Assembly (NCBI GenBank): GCA_011037195.1
Contig: JAAEAF010014506.1
Location: 43,116 to 107,115, forward strand
DNA from: Triatoma infestans
Lineage: Eukaryota; Arthropoda; Insecta; Hemiptera; Reduviidae
DNA: 64,000 nt
Direction: 5' to 3'
Shown: positions 35,276 through 47,125 of the stretch, piece by piece
Numbering within the stretch: position 1 is the stretch's first letter
Layout: each line of letters begins with the position of its first letter
Translations under genes and position numbers: made by a program
Notes under the pieces: model-generated
Seen by the model: only the letters and a program-made list of their open reading frames with translations
Database searches by the model: none
What the model was told of the DNA's origin: nothing

Positions 35276-35311
35276 CTGTAATTTTTATTTTATTTTGTTT
35301 ATTTTATTTTA

Positions 35312-36350
35312 TCTTACTGCTAGTAAGAGGAAGTATTTGTAATCGTGTCAAATTTTCGATATCGAGTTTTCACCGGAAATATCCGTTTTGAGGTCCCCTG
35401 AGTCCAAAAAAGAGGTTTTTAGCAAATGGTCTGTGTGTGTGTGTGTGCGTGTGTGTGCGTGTGCGCGTGTGTGTGTGTATGTATGTATGTGAACAGCATA
35501 GCTCAAAAACGAAAAATCGTAGAAAGTTGAAATTTGATATTTCGTTTAGGGGTCACCATGGGATCTGACTGTACGTTATCTGTCAAAATTCCTCAACCGG
35601 AAGTACCACTTTACTACCACTTTACTAGTTGGATTTTTTACTTTTTGCAATTTTATCAAAAATGGCTCCGACGATTTTCTTTAAACTTTAAACATCAACC
35701 ACACATACAATGAGCTACAACTTTTATTAGAAACATTTCTCCGGGAAAATGCATTGAAGGGCACTTTTTGGGGAGGGGTGGGGTTAGATTTCCATCTAAA
35801 GTGCTATTTCAGTTTATTAGACAATTCTGCCATCTAAATAATGTTAATTAGAATTAAATATGTTGTTGAAATTCCGAGTTTGAAAAAAATCGGATAACCG
35901 GAAGTGCGTATAGTTTACTACTTTACTAAATGATTTATTCACTTTTTCGCAATTTTCTCAAAAATGGCTCCGACGATTTTTTTGGAACTTCCTATATAAA
36001 CTAAACATCAAAGATCTACAACTTTTATCTAAACATTTATCTGGGAAATTTTTTTTAAGGGATATTTTTAGGGAAGGGGTGGGGTTAGATTTTCATCAAA
36101 ATGCTATCCTAGTTGATTGTACAATTCTATCATCCAACCATAATTAGTTAGAAATAAATAGATGGCTGAAATTTCGAGTTTCAAGAAAATTAGTAAACCG
36201 GAAGTGCGCTTTTACTGAAAAGTTTTTTCAGTTTTCGACGAATTTCATTAAATTTGGTACACAAACTATAAAATTTGTCAATTATAATTTTGAGAACTGG
36301 AGTAGAGAAAGTTGTATGAGTGTTTCACACCAGATTTTTTTTTTTTTTTA
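35312..36350 (-). repeat. family H copy, near full length
   Basis: TAGTAAGAGGAAGTATTTG end, a (GT)n expansion at 35423-35492, CCGGAAGT marks near 35597, 35899 and 36199, then GGAGTAGAGAAAGTTG and GTGTTTCACACCAGATTTTT. Confidence 0.88.
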
Positions 36351-36499
36351 TTGTATATACATTTTTTACATAGAATTTTCATATTTGCTTATGGCACTGT
36401 GCTGCCGTTGTAAATTTCAAAATAAAAATAAAAAACTTACAGCCAAAATGGCGCGCCTATAGCGGACGCTGGTCTCACAAGTCTTTAACTTACGTTGTA

Positions 36500-36715
36500 A
36501 TGGATGTGAGATGGAGAAAGTATTAGAGAGAATGGATTTTAAAGTAAAATAAACTAGATGATATGCTGAACACTGTATAATTAATAGAACACGTAAACTG
36601 CAAGGACTTTACAAGTATATAGAAGTTAGGTAGCGAGAGATATTTATAAAGAGACAGACTGGCTGAATGATGAGAAGGTAGTAAGAAGAAGGTTGGTGAC
36701 TGGTTGTAAACTCAT
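36500..36715 (-). repeat. LTR-like repeat family B, 3' part
   Basis: Reverse of 14150-14330: GATGATATGCTGAACACTGTATAAT, AAACTGCAAGGACTTTAC, GTAGCGAGAGATAT, CAGACTGGCTGAATGATGAGAAG, GGTTGTAAACT. The 5' part is missing. Confidence 0.7.
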
Positions 36716-36719
36716 CAAC

Positions 36720-37573
36720 GCTAGAAAAATACGAGACAAATAAGGAACAGAATTTTTAGATTTTTGATCCATGGCAATCTTCTGCTTGCCTTAACCCTAG
36801 TTTTAAGTAATTTTAAGAAATTTTCATCATTTCATACGTAGATTCAATTGATTTTGATTTTCTTATTACGTAATATTTATATTTTTTCCCTTTTTGCTTT
36901 CATATTTCTTATATTAATTGGTTTTCAAATTTATACCTACATATATCTGTATCTTGATTGGAAAATATTAATGTAATTTCTATTAAATATTTTGATTTTT
37001 TTTCTTTATTTAAGTATTTATTTAATGCGTGTAATAGATGTAATATTAGATGTAAGTCTCCGTCAGTGGGATTACTTTTGGGGAGGGTGGGCAAGCACAG
37101 AATTCGCTAAAAAAATAACTTTCATACTTAAATGTTATCCAAACTAATAAACTTTAATAATTAACCAAAACAAATCTCTCTCTCTATATTTATATATATA
37201 AAATCCTAACCAAATTAACAAACAATACGTATTATTTGTTGTAATGTATAAGAGAGCACATTTGGGTGGTAAATGGATAATTTTCTGGAACGGTAAAGTC
37301 AGCGTGTACACGTTACAAATGGATTACCACTAACTTTACTTCTTGTCTCCTTAACTAATTGATTATAATTCCGTATCAATTTTTAACCTTTTTTTTTTTT
37401 TTTTTTTTTTGTTTTTGTTTTCAGTTTTACCATGAACCTTGGCCCTCAATACTATTGTACTCGTACATATACACGTAATCTATTATATTATATTTATTAT
37501 TTTATTTATTTACTAATTTGCGTGTTTAACAATGCTTCTAATCAATAGTAAGATTTCAAAAATTCAAGTGACC
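36720..37573. other. spacer, no gene seen
   Basis: AT-rich with T-runs. Confidence 0.45.
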
Positions 37574-39065
37574 TGTAGAAAAAAAAAAAAAATCTGGTGT
37601 AAAAGAAAGAACACATTCAAATTACGATCGTGTCAAATTTTCATTTTTGGAAATACATTTTCTGGGATCCCCTGAAAAATGAAAAAAAAAAAAAAAGGAG
37701 AAGATTTTAGCTAACTATTTGTGTGTGTGTGTGTGTGTGTTTTATTATTGTTATTGTAATTCGGGTGCCTAATGGCACGGGACCTAAGCCTATGTGGCAT
37801 TTATCCCCCCGAGACCCCCCTATCCCCTTAATGAATCTCTCCCGATAGCTTACCGGTTAATCTACAGTATCCCAAGATATCCCGAAACTCCAGCTCGCGC
37901 AGACAATCCTGCGAGAGTGATGCCCTCCCAAAAAACACGAAACCTAGTTCCAGCGAAACGGGGATACTGACAAAGGTAGAGGTACACCGTTTCCCTGACT
38001 CCGTCGTCACAGTTCTGACAAATGGGACTAGACGTTCTCCCTATATTAAACAAGTGGCTGGACTATCCCTATCAGGGTCCTCAGACCCGTCCTACTAAGG
38101 GACAGAAGATACTCCGAAGTTCCCTGCCTACTTGTCTTTATAAATCTTTTGGCTTGGAGGCACCCCTGCGTGTCCCCCCAGCGTTTCTCCAAAACTTTCG
38201 TCTCCCAAAGTCTAATCTGTTTGTCACGAAACGTCTTTGTGACAGCCAGGGCTGGTTCAGGACCGCAAAATGGTTGAGATGATCCCTCCCTAGCCAACTG
38301 GTCTGCCCTCTCATTCCCCTCTATTCCCGCGTGTCCGGGTATCCAATAGAGGCGCACCGTACCCCTCCGAGCTAAAGCATTGAGCTTCCTCCGACATTCT
38401 CCCACTAATTTCGAACTCCACCAAGGCTTACTCAAAGCCCTTATGCGGCCTGCCTATCCGAGAAAATCCGCACTTCCTTGAACTCTCCCTGCCACTCCTC
38501 CACCAGGTGGCAGCATTCAATAATGCCCACCACCTCTGCCTGAAAGACCGTGGCCAACCCATCCAAGGCCACCGAACTCCCTCTGTCCAACTCCTGAAAC
38601 CATGCTCCTGGAGGCCAGTGCCCTCCTGCCTAGAGCCATCTGAATAGCAGCGAATAATACCGCTGCCCGACTCCGTTGGCCTCGTGAGGTTATCATCCCC
38701 TATACTACTAATGGTAATATCATAATCTCTCTCAAATCCCCATTTCTTGCTCGTCTCATCAAGTTTGGATAGCAGAAATCGGTTCACTCGCCAAATTTCG
38801 TCCTCGATCCTAGTGTGATCCCCCCGAAAGGTTCTCACCCATTCTCCCTTGCACCTCATTCTGAGGTACCCTTTCATTGCCCCCCCCCGTTACCACGTAT
38901 TGAAGAGGGGTTAGCCCCAACAGCATCTCCAATGCCACCGTCGGTGTCGTTCTCATCGCGCTGTGTGTGTTTTAACAGAATATCTCAAAAACAAAACATT
39001 TATATATGTGGCACAGTGTACAAAATATTGAAAGATTACTATAAAGATGTAAATCTACACATGAG
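37574..39065 (-). repeat. family H copy split by a LINE
   Basis: Two parts: 37574-37744 (CTGGTGTAAAAG, ACGATCGTGTCAAATTTT, GGGATCCCCTGA, then (GT)n) and 38962-39065 (GTGTTTTAACAGAATATCTCAAAAAC). The LINE sits in the (GT)n tract. Confidence 0.7.
37745..38961 (-). pseudogene. 5'-truncated LINE: RNase H domain and C-terminal finger, frameshifted
   Basis: Minus-strand reading from 38961: RTTPTVALEMLLGLTPLQYV (RT thumb/connection), CYSDGSRQEG (first RNase H Asp), VFQAEVVGIIECCHLVEEW (Glu), KEVRIFSDRQAA (second Asp), RLYWIPGHAGIEGNERADQL (last catalytic His/Asp region), then the C-terminal finger (PICQNCDDGVRETVYLYLC). The pieces sit in different frames, so at least two frameshifts exist. The 3' end is AATTACAATAATAA. 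A 13 bp duplication, TGTGTGTGTTTTA (37732-37744 and 38962-38974), flanks it. An RNase H-bearing LINE clade such as I, R1 or LOA is inferred. Confidence 0.85.
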
Positions 39066-39177
39066 CTAATTCAATCAAAATCTAGATTTTCTCACAACAA
39101 CATAAAAAAAGGTAGCAAACTAATTATTAGTACAATTAAACAAATATATAATAATAAGAAGAAGAAGCGTTATATAT

Positions 39178-39755
39178 ATAAGAGTTCTGTGTGTGAAACA
39201 TTTCACACAATTTCTCTTACAAATAATTGTAATAGACAAATTTTAAAGTTAGTATATCGGATTTCATGAAATTTGCCGGTGATTTTATTTGAGAAAATCG
39301 TAAAAAAACTGAAAAACTGTACAGTAAAAAGAGCACTTCCGGTTTTGATTTTTTTTTTTTTAAACATAACCTTACCCGCTCCCCGAAAAGCACCCCTTAA
39401 ATGAGTTTATCCGGAGAAATTTTCCAAATGAGAGTTGTTAAATATTTGCATTTGTAGTTGATATTCTAAGTTTTAAAGAAAAATCGGAGCCATTTTCGAG
39501 AAAATCTGAAAAAAAGTGAAAAAAAAAAAAAAACTATTCAGCAGAGTGGTACTTCTGGGTTGCGGAATTTTAACACATAACTTACTGTAGGATCCCATGC
39601 TGAAACCTAAATGGAATGCGTTCTCCACATATATACACACAATTTTCTATAAACACATCTTTTTTTTAGACTCAGGGGACCTCAAAACGTGTATTTCCGG
39701 CGAAAACTCAATATAGAAATTTGATACATTCTCTAACTAACAATAAGAGAAAATA
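39178..39755 (+). repeat. family H copy, diverged
   Basis: GTGTGTGAAACATTTCACACAATTTCTCTTAC start, GCACTTCCGGTTTTG and TACTTCTGGGTTGCGG core marks, GGGGACCTCAAAACG and a 3' end AACAATAAGAGAAAAT. Confidence 0.7.
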
Positions 39756-40580
39756 AAAAGTGCTTCTTCTGAGGTATCACCATGGGATCCGACAAGTGGG
39801 TCATCTATTAAAATTCCTCAACCGGAAGTACCACTTTACTAGTTTTGTTTTTTTCACGTTTTTACGATTTTCTCAAAAATGGCTCCAACGATTTTCTTCA
39901 AACTTGGTATATCAACTACACATACAAAGATCTACAATATTGAAACATTTTTCCGGGAAAATTCATTTAAAGGCAGTTATGGTGGAGAGGGGTGGGGTTA
40001 GGTTTTCATCTAAAGTGCTATTTCAGTTTATTTAAACAATTCTATCATCTAAATAATGTTAATTAGGATTGAATATGTTGTTGAAATTCCGAGTTTGAAA
40101 AAAATCGGATAACCGGAAATGCGTTTACATTACCAAGCTTATTAAATGATTTTTTTCAGCTTTTTCGCGATTTTCTCAAAAATATCTCCCGACGATTTTC
40201 TTGAAACTTCCTATATAAACTAAACATACAAAAATCTACAACTTTTATTTAAAACATTTCTCTGGGAAAATTCATTTAAGGGCACTTTAAGGGATGGGGG
40301 TTAGAATATGTTTTTTCTCTAAAGTGCTATCATAGTTTGATTATCCAATTCTGTCATCCAAACAAAATTAAAATCAGAAAATAAATAGATGGCCAAAATT
40401 CCTGAGTTTCAAGAAAATTACTAAACCGGAAGGGCGCTTTTACTGGACAATTTTTTTTCAGTTTTCGAAGAATTTCATTAAAGTTTGGTACAGAAAACTA
40501 TAAAATTTTTCAATTATAATTTTGAGAATTGGAGTAAGAGAAAGTTTGTATGAGTGTTTCACACCAGATTTTTTTTTTTT
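39756..40580 (-). repeat. family H copy, reverse, lacking its 3' hairpin
   Basis: From GAGGTATCACCATGGGATCC through CCGGAAGT marks (39824, 40111, 40427) to GGAGTAAGAGAAAG and GTGTTTCACACCAGATTTTTT. It directly abuts the forward copies on both sides. Confidence 0.82.
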
Positions 40581-40885
40581 TGGACTCAGGGGACCTCAAA
40601 ACGGATATTTCCGGTGAAAACTCAATATCGAAAATTTGACATGATTACAATACTTCCTCTTACTAGGAGTAAGAGGAAGTAAAAATGGAATTAGCAGCCT
40701 CAAGTTAAACCTAGTTACACATTTCTCCCAGAACATCGTATAAAATCAAGTTTTTTTTTGGGAGAAATTTTACAAATAAAAGTGATAGGCATTTTGTACT
40801 AGAAATATTTTTTTCGTACTTAGGAAACCTCAAACCATATATATATCCGTTGAAAATTCAATGTCAAAAATACGACATGATCGGC
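40581..40885 (+). repeat. family H 3' end with perfect terminal hairpin
   Basis: GGACTCAGGGGACCTCAAAACGG to the hairpin at 40652-40680: ACTTCCTCTTACT, loop AGG, AGTAAGAGGAAGT (13 bp, no mismatch). 40690-40885 is a second, decayed version of the same end (TTAGGAAACCTCAAACC, GTTGAAAATTCAATGTC). Confidence 0.82.
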
Positions 40886-40889
40886 AGTA

Positions 40890-42560
40890 GCCAATCAAAA
40901 AGAAAGATGCCACTCATAAAGTTAATGCAATAAAACAAGAGACAATAAAGAAACCTTTTCCTCATAAATTGAAAATAAAATAAAAAAATATATAAATTAA
41001 AAAAAATGTACTAATTTACAGAGCATTGACTACAATTTCTTCATTAAACAAAGTTTAAAAAAAAAAAAAAAAAAAAAATTAACAAAAACAAGTAAGTTCC
41101 ACTCCCATAGTTTATGGCTTTCTCACGATCTTTAAAACAACGGTAAAATATATATAAATGAATGTATGGTATATCTGTACTTGTTTATATTATTATCTCA
41201 AACACCTCTTCCACACACAACCAATACAGTTTATCTACACAAAATTCAACACAATTACACTACGATTGTATACATTGCATTTTTTTTTTATTGTTTAATT
41301 ATAGGGTTTCTTTTTTTTACTGTTGCAAATTATAAACGGCAACATATAATGACGAACAATTTACAGATAACAATAAAAGTAGTTTTACAACACAGTTGAT
41401 TAACTATTCATAAATTTTATGTTAGTTAAAAAAAATAAAAAGATTTGATATGAAGCAACTCACACGACCTTTCTCTTACGGCAATTCATAAGATTTTATT
41501 GTTGACAAATTTCTATTAAAGTTTGCAATATTTTTACACATTTTTAATTGGGTTTTATAAAAAAGGGAGGTAGGCGGTGATTAATGATGTTTACCTGGGC
41601 CTGCATGTGGCAGCAAACTCTTGTCCAATCAACAAAGCTTGTGGCACCAGTTTGGGAGCCACTGTTTTTCTGTTTGGGTTAGGTCTGTGTCGTGATTGGC
41701 AACTTGGCATGCTTGTGTGATAAATCGTATGAAAAAGTGCCGTAAATAGGTCTTATTTTAGTTTTAAGTTAAGTACTTAATATGATGGAGTACTCCACCA
41801 TAATATTTTAATTGTGCGCAAGAGAAGTATGCTAGTTTAGTCGTGAAAGTATTTATTGGTATGACCGTATTTATTGGGAATGCGTGTTTTTATTAGGATG
41901 AACGTTTTATAAGCTTGAGTGTATATATTGGGCTGCTTGTATATATATATATATATATAAAAGGATAAATGAGTGTATATATTGGGATGTCTCAGTTATT
42001 AGTGAATTGAAATTATCAATACGAATAAATAGTTTGATTGTAATTGTAGCTTGAATAGTAGCATAGACATAACAGTAGGCAATTAAGTTAACCCAGCACG
42101 CTTGTAAATAAATCGTATGAATATTACAATCATATTATGTATAATATGACATAAATATGTACAATCATAGTTTTTACCTTTTTTGTTTTTTGTTTTTTTA
42201 ATCTTGTAACCGACAAAATGTTTATTAATTGTTTTTTTAATTCTGTTTTTAACAATAAGATACCTGTTGTTACATTGATTATATTTATGATTGTTGATTA
42301 TTAATTGACCATTAAATGGTGATATACAATTACATATCTAATAATCACGATTGATCGGTATGCTGTGTTTTTCAGCAACCTAACTAAGTTAAGGCGCAGC
42401 ATCATTTATTTATATTTGTTAACTGTAAATATTTATAAATAAATTCGTTTCTCTCTAGGGTGATATGCTTAGCCAGTATAGTGTCAATTAAAGATAAATA
42501 TCAGGTGCGAATAATGTCCTTAGATGTTGTGTACCTTAAAAAAAGAAAAATAATAATAAT
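40890..42560. other. spacer with one family H fragment
   Basis: 41440-41530 holds a family H 5' end (ATTTGATATGAAGCAACTCACACGACCTTTCTCTTACGGC). 41590-41720 is a more GC-balanced patch with an exon-like minus reading, not assigned. (TA)n at 41940-41959. The rest is AT-rich and empty. Confidence 0.45.
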
Positions 42561-42562
42561 TG

Positions 42563-42761
42563 GCTGGACTTCCACGCGGAGGACCCGGTTTCGAGTCCAG
42601 CTGTGCTACCCTTAGATTTTTTTTCTTTCTAGGAGCCATTACAGCTCCACTGTCCGGTGTACGACAGTGTTGTCTATAACGAGAGTACACTGTCCGGTGG
42701 CCGGCAGTGCGCTGAGAAGGCTCCGAGCGCCAATAACCATAGATGTTGACGTGCCTTAAAT

Positions 42762-42796
<35 letters not shown>

Positions 42797-42797
42797 T
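42563..42797 (+). repeat. tRNA-Ala-derived SINE, 5' truncated, (AAT)n tail
   Basis: Starts inside the head at GGCTGGACTTCCACGCGGAGG, B box GGTTTCGAGTCCAGC, and a longer tail that contains the CACTGTCCGGTG block twice; ends GACGTGCCTTAAATTTAATAATAAT... to 42797. Confidence 0.85.
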
Positions 42798-42899
42798 GGC
42801 AAATGTTCCAGATCCCCCTAAAATGATTTCATCAGAAAAAATATTTCAAATAAAAGTGATAGATTAAAAACGATTCAAGTTCTAATTTTTTTTTTTAAT

Positions 42900-43503
42900 C
42901 ATTTTTTTATTGCATATTTACAACTGTTCTATAAGGAACAACAAGTAAATGTGATGTATGAACAATATATACAAATGGCGTGATAGTTGTGAATGATGGT
43001 CATCCAGTAATGACCATCAATAGTCGACCAATTGGTCACGTGGCCAGCGGCGCCTCAGCCGTCTGTGAGGATTAGCAGGAAATGTCGTTAATGACAAAAT
43101 TTTGCAGCCAAAGGGTTAGGATGTGATAGGGAGTTTTTGATGGAAGCTAATTGTAACGCGAGTTTTGAGAAAGTTTAGAAACGAATGGCATTTTGAGGTC
43201 ATTGTGGATAGTTAGATTACTGACAAAAAAGGGGTGTGTTTAGGATATGGCGGAGGATCTTAGATTGTAGGGTCTGTATTTTGTTAATGTTAGATCGTTT
43301 TGCAGTTCCGTGAAGTTCGAGTCCGTAAGTCCATATGGGAGTCAAAAGAGATAGATACAGTCGTCTTTTATTGTAGAGTGTTAGTTTTGAGCGTTGGTCG
43401 GGTAGTCTCTTTAGGAGCTTGTATCTATTATGCAGTTCAATGCGTTTAAGTCTTGTGTGTGGATTCCAAGTAAGTCGCTTGTCCAGGTACAGTCCAAGGA
43501 CAG
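42900..43503 (-). pseudogene. Jockey-like LINE C-terminal region
   Basis: From 43503 the minus strand is open for nearly 100 codons: LGLYLDKRLTWNPHTRLKRI, LHNRYKLLKRLPDQRSKLTL, PIWTYGLELHGTAKRSNINK, IQTLQSKILRHILNTPLF; then stops, and at about 43050-43010 RWPRDQLVDY in another frame. This is the standard Jockey ORF2 thumb/C-terminus order. No methionine start lies within it because the copy is 5' truncated. Confidence 0.85.
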
Positions 43504-43589
43504 CACATGGTTATTATAAATTTAAGGAAAATCCGTGTTGTTGTTTTCCTGAAGATTCTAAAAAAAAAAAAATCAAAAACCAATTCTGT

Positions 43590-43800
43590 AAAGACGCACT
43601 TTCGGTTGACCAGTTTTCTTCTGAGGCATTTGTAGGTATAGACAGAATTCGTGTCAAATTTCTGAAATTGAGTTTTCACCGGAAATACATGTATTGAAGT
43701 CCCCTGGGTACTAAAATGAAGTATAAAGGGAATAGTGTATATCACAAATCACAAAAACGAAAAATCGCAGGAACCGCCTACTTGGTATTCCGTGTACGTC
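43590..43800. repeat. family H mosaic fragment
   Basis: GACGCACTTTCGGTTGACC (forward sense) is followed by CGTGTCAAATTTCTGAAATTGAGTTTTCACCGG (reverse sense), so two pieces are joined. Confidence 0.6.
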
Positions 43801-43814
43801 TTTTACAAGCCTTT

Positions 43815-44522
43815 TTACTTTCTCTTACTCCTAGAAAGAGGAAGTATTGTAATCGTGTCAAATTTTCGATATCGAGTTTTCACCGGAAATATCCGTTTGA
43901 GGTCCCCTGAGTCCAAAAAAGTGGTTTTTATCAAATGGTCTATGTGTGTGTGTGTGTGTGTCTGTGCGTGTGAACAGCATAGCTCAAAAATGAAAAACAG
44001 TAGAAATTGAAACTTGATATTCCGTTCAGGTATCACAATGGATCTGACAATACGTTATCTGTCAAAATTCTTCAACGCGAAGTACCACTTTACAAGTTGT
44101 TTTTTTTTACGTTTTTTGCAATTTTCTCAAAAAAGGCTCCGTCGATTTTCTTTAAACTTGATACATCAACTACATATACAAGAGCTACAACTTTTATATA
44201 AAACATTCTCTGGGAAAATTCATTTAAGGGCACTTTAGGAGAAGGGTAGGTTTACAGCTTCCTCTAAAGTGGTATCATACTTGATTATACAACTCTATCA
44301 TCCAAATGAAATTAATTCGAATAAATAGTTGGCCAAAATTCCGGGTGTGAAGAAAATCAGTAAACCGGAAGTGCGCTTTTACTGAATAGTTTTTTTCAGT
44401 TTTCGACAAATTTCATTAAATTTGGTACACAAACTATAAAATTTGTCAATTATAATTTTGAGAACTGGAGGAAGAGAAAGCTGTGTGAGGGTTTCACACC
44501 AGATTTTTTTTTTTTTTTTTAA
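43815..44522 (-). repeat. family H copy, one core unit shorter
   Basis: TTTACTTTCTCTTACTCCTAGAAAGAGGAAGTATTG hairpin end, (GT)n, core marks GCGAAGTACC near 44080 and CCGGAAGTGCGC near 44367, then GAAGAGAAAGCTGTG, GGGTTTCACACCAGATTTT. Confidence 0.85.
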
Positions 44523-44689
44523 TGAAAAAATCGATTTTAAAAGTGTTGTGATTTTAAAAGAAACTAAAGAGGGTGTGCCAATTAGTTTAAATTAAAATTT
44601 GCCCAAGCTTAGTTGGTTTTGACATAGAACGCTCCATTATAAGGCCGTTCAGATATACAAGTAATAAAACCTTCTACCACCTTGTTACT

Positions 44690-45682
44690 TTCTCCTACTC
44701 GTAGTAAGAGGAGGAAGTATTGTAATCGTGTCAAATTTTCGATATCGAGTTTTCACCGGAAACATCCGTTTTGAGGTCCCCTGAGTCAAAAAAAGTGTTT
44801 TTTAGCAAATGGTCTCTGTGTGTGTGTGTGTTTTTAAGTAAACAGCATAGCTCAAAAGTGAAAAACCGTAGAAAATTGAAACTTGATATTCCGTCTAGGT
44901 ATCACCATGGCATCTGACAGTGGGTGATCTGTCAAAATTCCTCAACCGGAAGAACCACTTTACTTGTTTTTTTTTTTGTTTTTTTTTTTTACTTTTTTGC
45001 GTTTTTCTTAAAAATAGCTCCGACAATTTTCTTCAAACTTGGTATATCATCTACACACATACAAAGAGCTACAACTTTTATTTGAAATGTTTCTCTGGGA
45101 AACATTTATTTAAGGGCAGTTTTGGGGGAGGGGTGGGGTTAGGTTTTCATCTAAAGTTCTATTTCAGTTTATTTAAACAATTCTATCATCTAAATAATGT
45201 TAATTAGAACCGAATATGTTAATTAGAAATTCCGAATTCAAAAAATCGGAAAACCCGGAAGAGCGTTTTACTTTACCATTTTTACTAAATGATTTTTTTT
45301 TCACTTTTTCACGATTTTCTCAAAAATGACTCCGTCGATATTCTTGAAACTTCCTATATTAAACTAAACATACAAAGATCTACAACTTTTATTTAAAACA
45401 TTTCTATGGGAAAATTCATTTAATGGCATTTTTAGAGGAATGGTGGGGTTATGTTTTCCTTCAAAGTGCTATCATAGTTGATTATACAATTCTAACATCC
45501 AAACAAAATTAATTAGAAATAAATACAGGGCCAAAATTCCAAGTTTCAATAAAAATCAGTAAGCCGGAAGTGCGCTTTTAGTGAATCGTTGTTTCAGTAT
45601 TCGACGAATTTCATTAAATTTGGTACACAAACTATAAAATTTGTCAATTATAATTTTGAGAACTAGAGTAAGAGAAAGGGTG
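44690..45682 (-). repeat. family H copy, three core boundaries, 5' hairpin missing
   Basis: GTTACTTTCTCCTACTCGTAGTAAGAGGAGGAAGTATTG, CCGGAAG marks near 44946, 45255 and 45564, ending GAACTAGAGTAAGAGAAAGGG without the GTGTTTCACACC hairpin. Confidence 0.85.
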
Positions 45683-45689
45683 ACAGCAA

Positions 45690-45897
45690 CAACAACTGGT
45701 ATATACGGAGATTTCTCAGTGAACTGGTTAATGGCCGGTAGGTAATGTTTTCTCTAGTTACCAATACACGGCCCCATTACTAGACAGTGAATTATGCAGG
45801 CCCTCTAAGGAAGGGCAACGATCCCTGGGATGCCTCCATCTTTGGCTTCTACATTTCAGTCCCAGTACGCTAACTCTGAGATAATCCCGACTCAACC
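45690..45897 (-). repeat. old SINE, reverse
   Basis: In reverse: GGGATTATCTCAGAGTTAGCG (A box), GGACTGAAATG (damaged B box region), then a tail with CCGGCCATTAACC. Strongly decayed. Confidence 0.5.
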
Positions 45898-45899
45898 TT

Positions 45900-46237
45900 T
45901 GTTTTATTTTATTAATTCGACCAAACCTCACTCTCTACATACAAATAATATTATATTAACAGCAAAATTTAAAAAACTGTTTATCACTATTGATTAATAA
46001 TTTGATTTAATTGAAAAATAATTAATTAAATTAAAAAAAAAAAAAAATTGTATAGAAAAAGATTCATGGTGAGAAAGAGAGGTTGGTTATGTTGAGAATG
46101 TTCAGTAATCGAAGTTTTTTAACAATATCGTAGAAATTTTTAATTATACAACATAATTAAAAACAGGATGACTGACTTTATTTTTCATTTAACGATGAAT
46201 ATATATAAAAAAAATAAGATGTTGAAGGAGAATGTAA

Positions 46238-46271
<34 letters not shown>

Positions 46272-46995
46272 TAATGAAATTAAACAAAGTGAAAATATTG
46301 TAAAGACCTACTTTCCCAGGATAATTCCAGCCAATAATTCGATGGATCTATAATTGATACCTGTGAATCATGTGGACCAATGGAAGAGGGGGCGCTCTCT
46401 ATATAAAACACTGAACACTAAATTACTAATTAACGTGTTTTTTTTTTTACTCTTTCTTGTGAACAATTATTAAAAAATAAAAGAGATAACAATATAACGG
46501 GGCTTCACAACATATCACCTAATTGTTCGTCCAGGCATCAGGTTTTTTTTTTTTTTTTTTTACGTTTTTAATTTTAATATTATAAACAATTCACAACAGA
46601 ATTTGCTATTATAATTAAATTAAAAATACTTTATAGATTCCTTTTCCTTTATTAATTTACAATCGGAATTTAAAAAAAAAAAAAAAATTGTTCTATGTGA
46701 TAAAAAGTAGAACACCCAATATTCTGGTTAAAAATAAGTATGTTTTGAGAGCATCAAACAATGGACCTAGCTTCATAAAAAAAAGAAGTGGAAATGAAAA
46801 CGGAGTTCAATACTTCCAAATAATAAAAAGGTCCATAAAAAATACAGTCGTAATATTATGGAGCATATAATTTCACTGTGATTCACCAACTGGTCGAAAT
46901 TATGAGAATATCAAATTATAGGCACATTTTCTGAGATATAAAAAAAAACAAGTAATTATGTTGAATTTTACTCCTTTGTTATTATTATAGGTATC
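45900..46995. other. spacer, no gene seen
   Basis: A- and T-runs, (TA)n at 46255-46273. The ORFs here are low complexity. Confidence 0.45.
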
Positions 46996-47125
46996 TGTAA
47001 TGGGATCCGAATCATTAAAGATTCATAGGATTTGAAGAGCGTAGGAGAACCACATTAAATGAATCAAAGTTACTTGCTCCCTACCTAGGCCACACTAGGA
47101 AGGCACAGTTCGATTCATATACGTA

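Noticed and set aside
23633..42797. CRISPR-like arrays or phage features
   Set aside because: The regular short repeats are microsatellites ((AAT)n, (CA)n, (TA)n); introns, SINEs and LTR elements show the DNA is eukaryotic.
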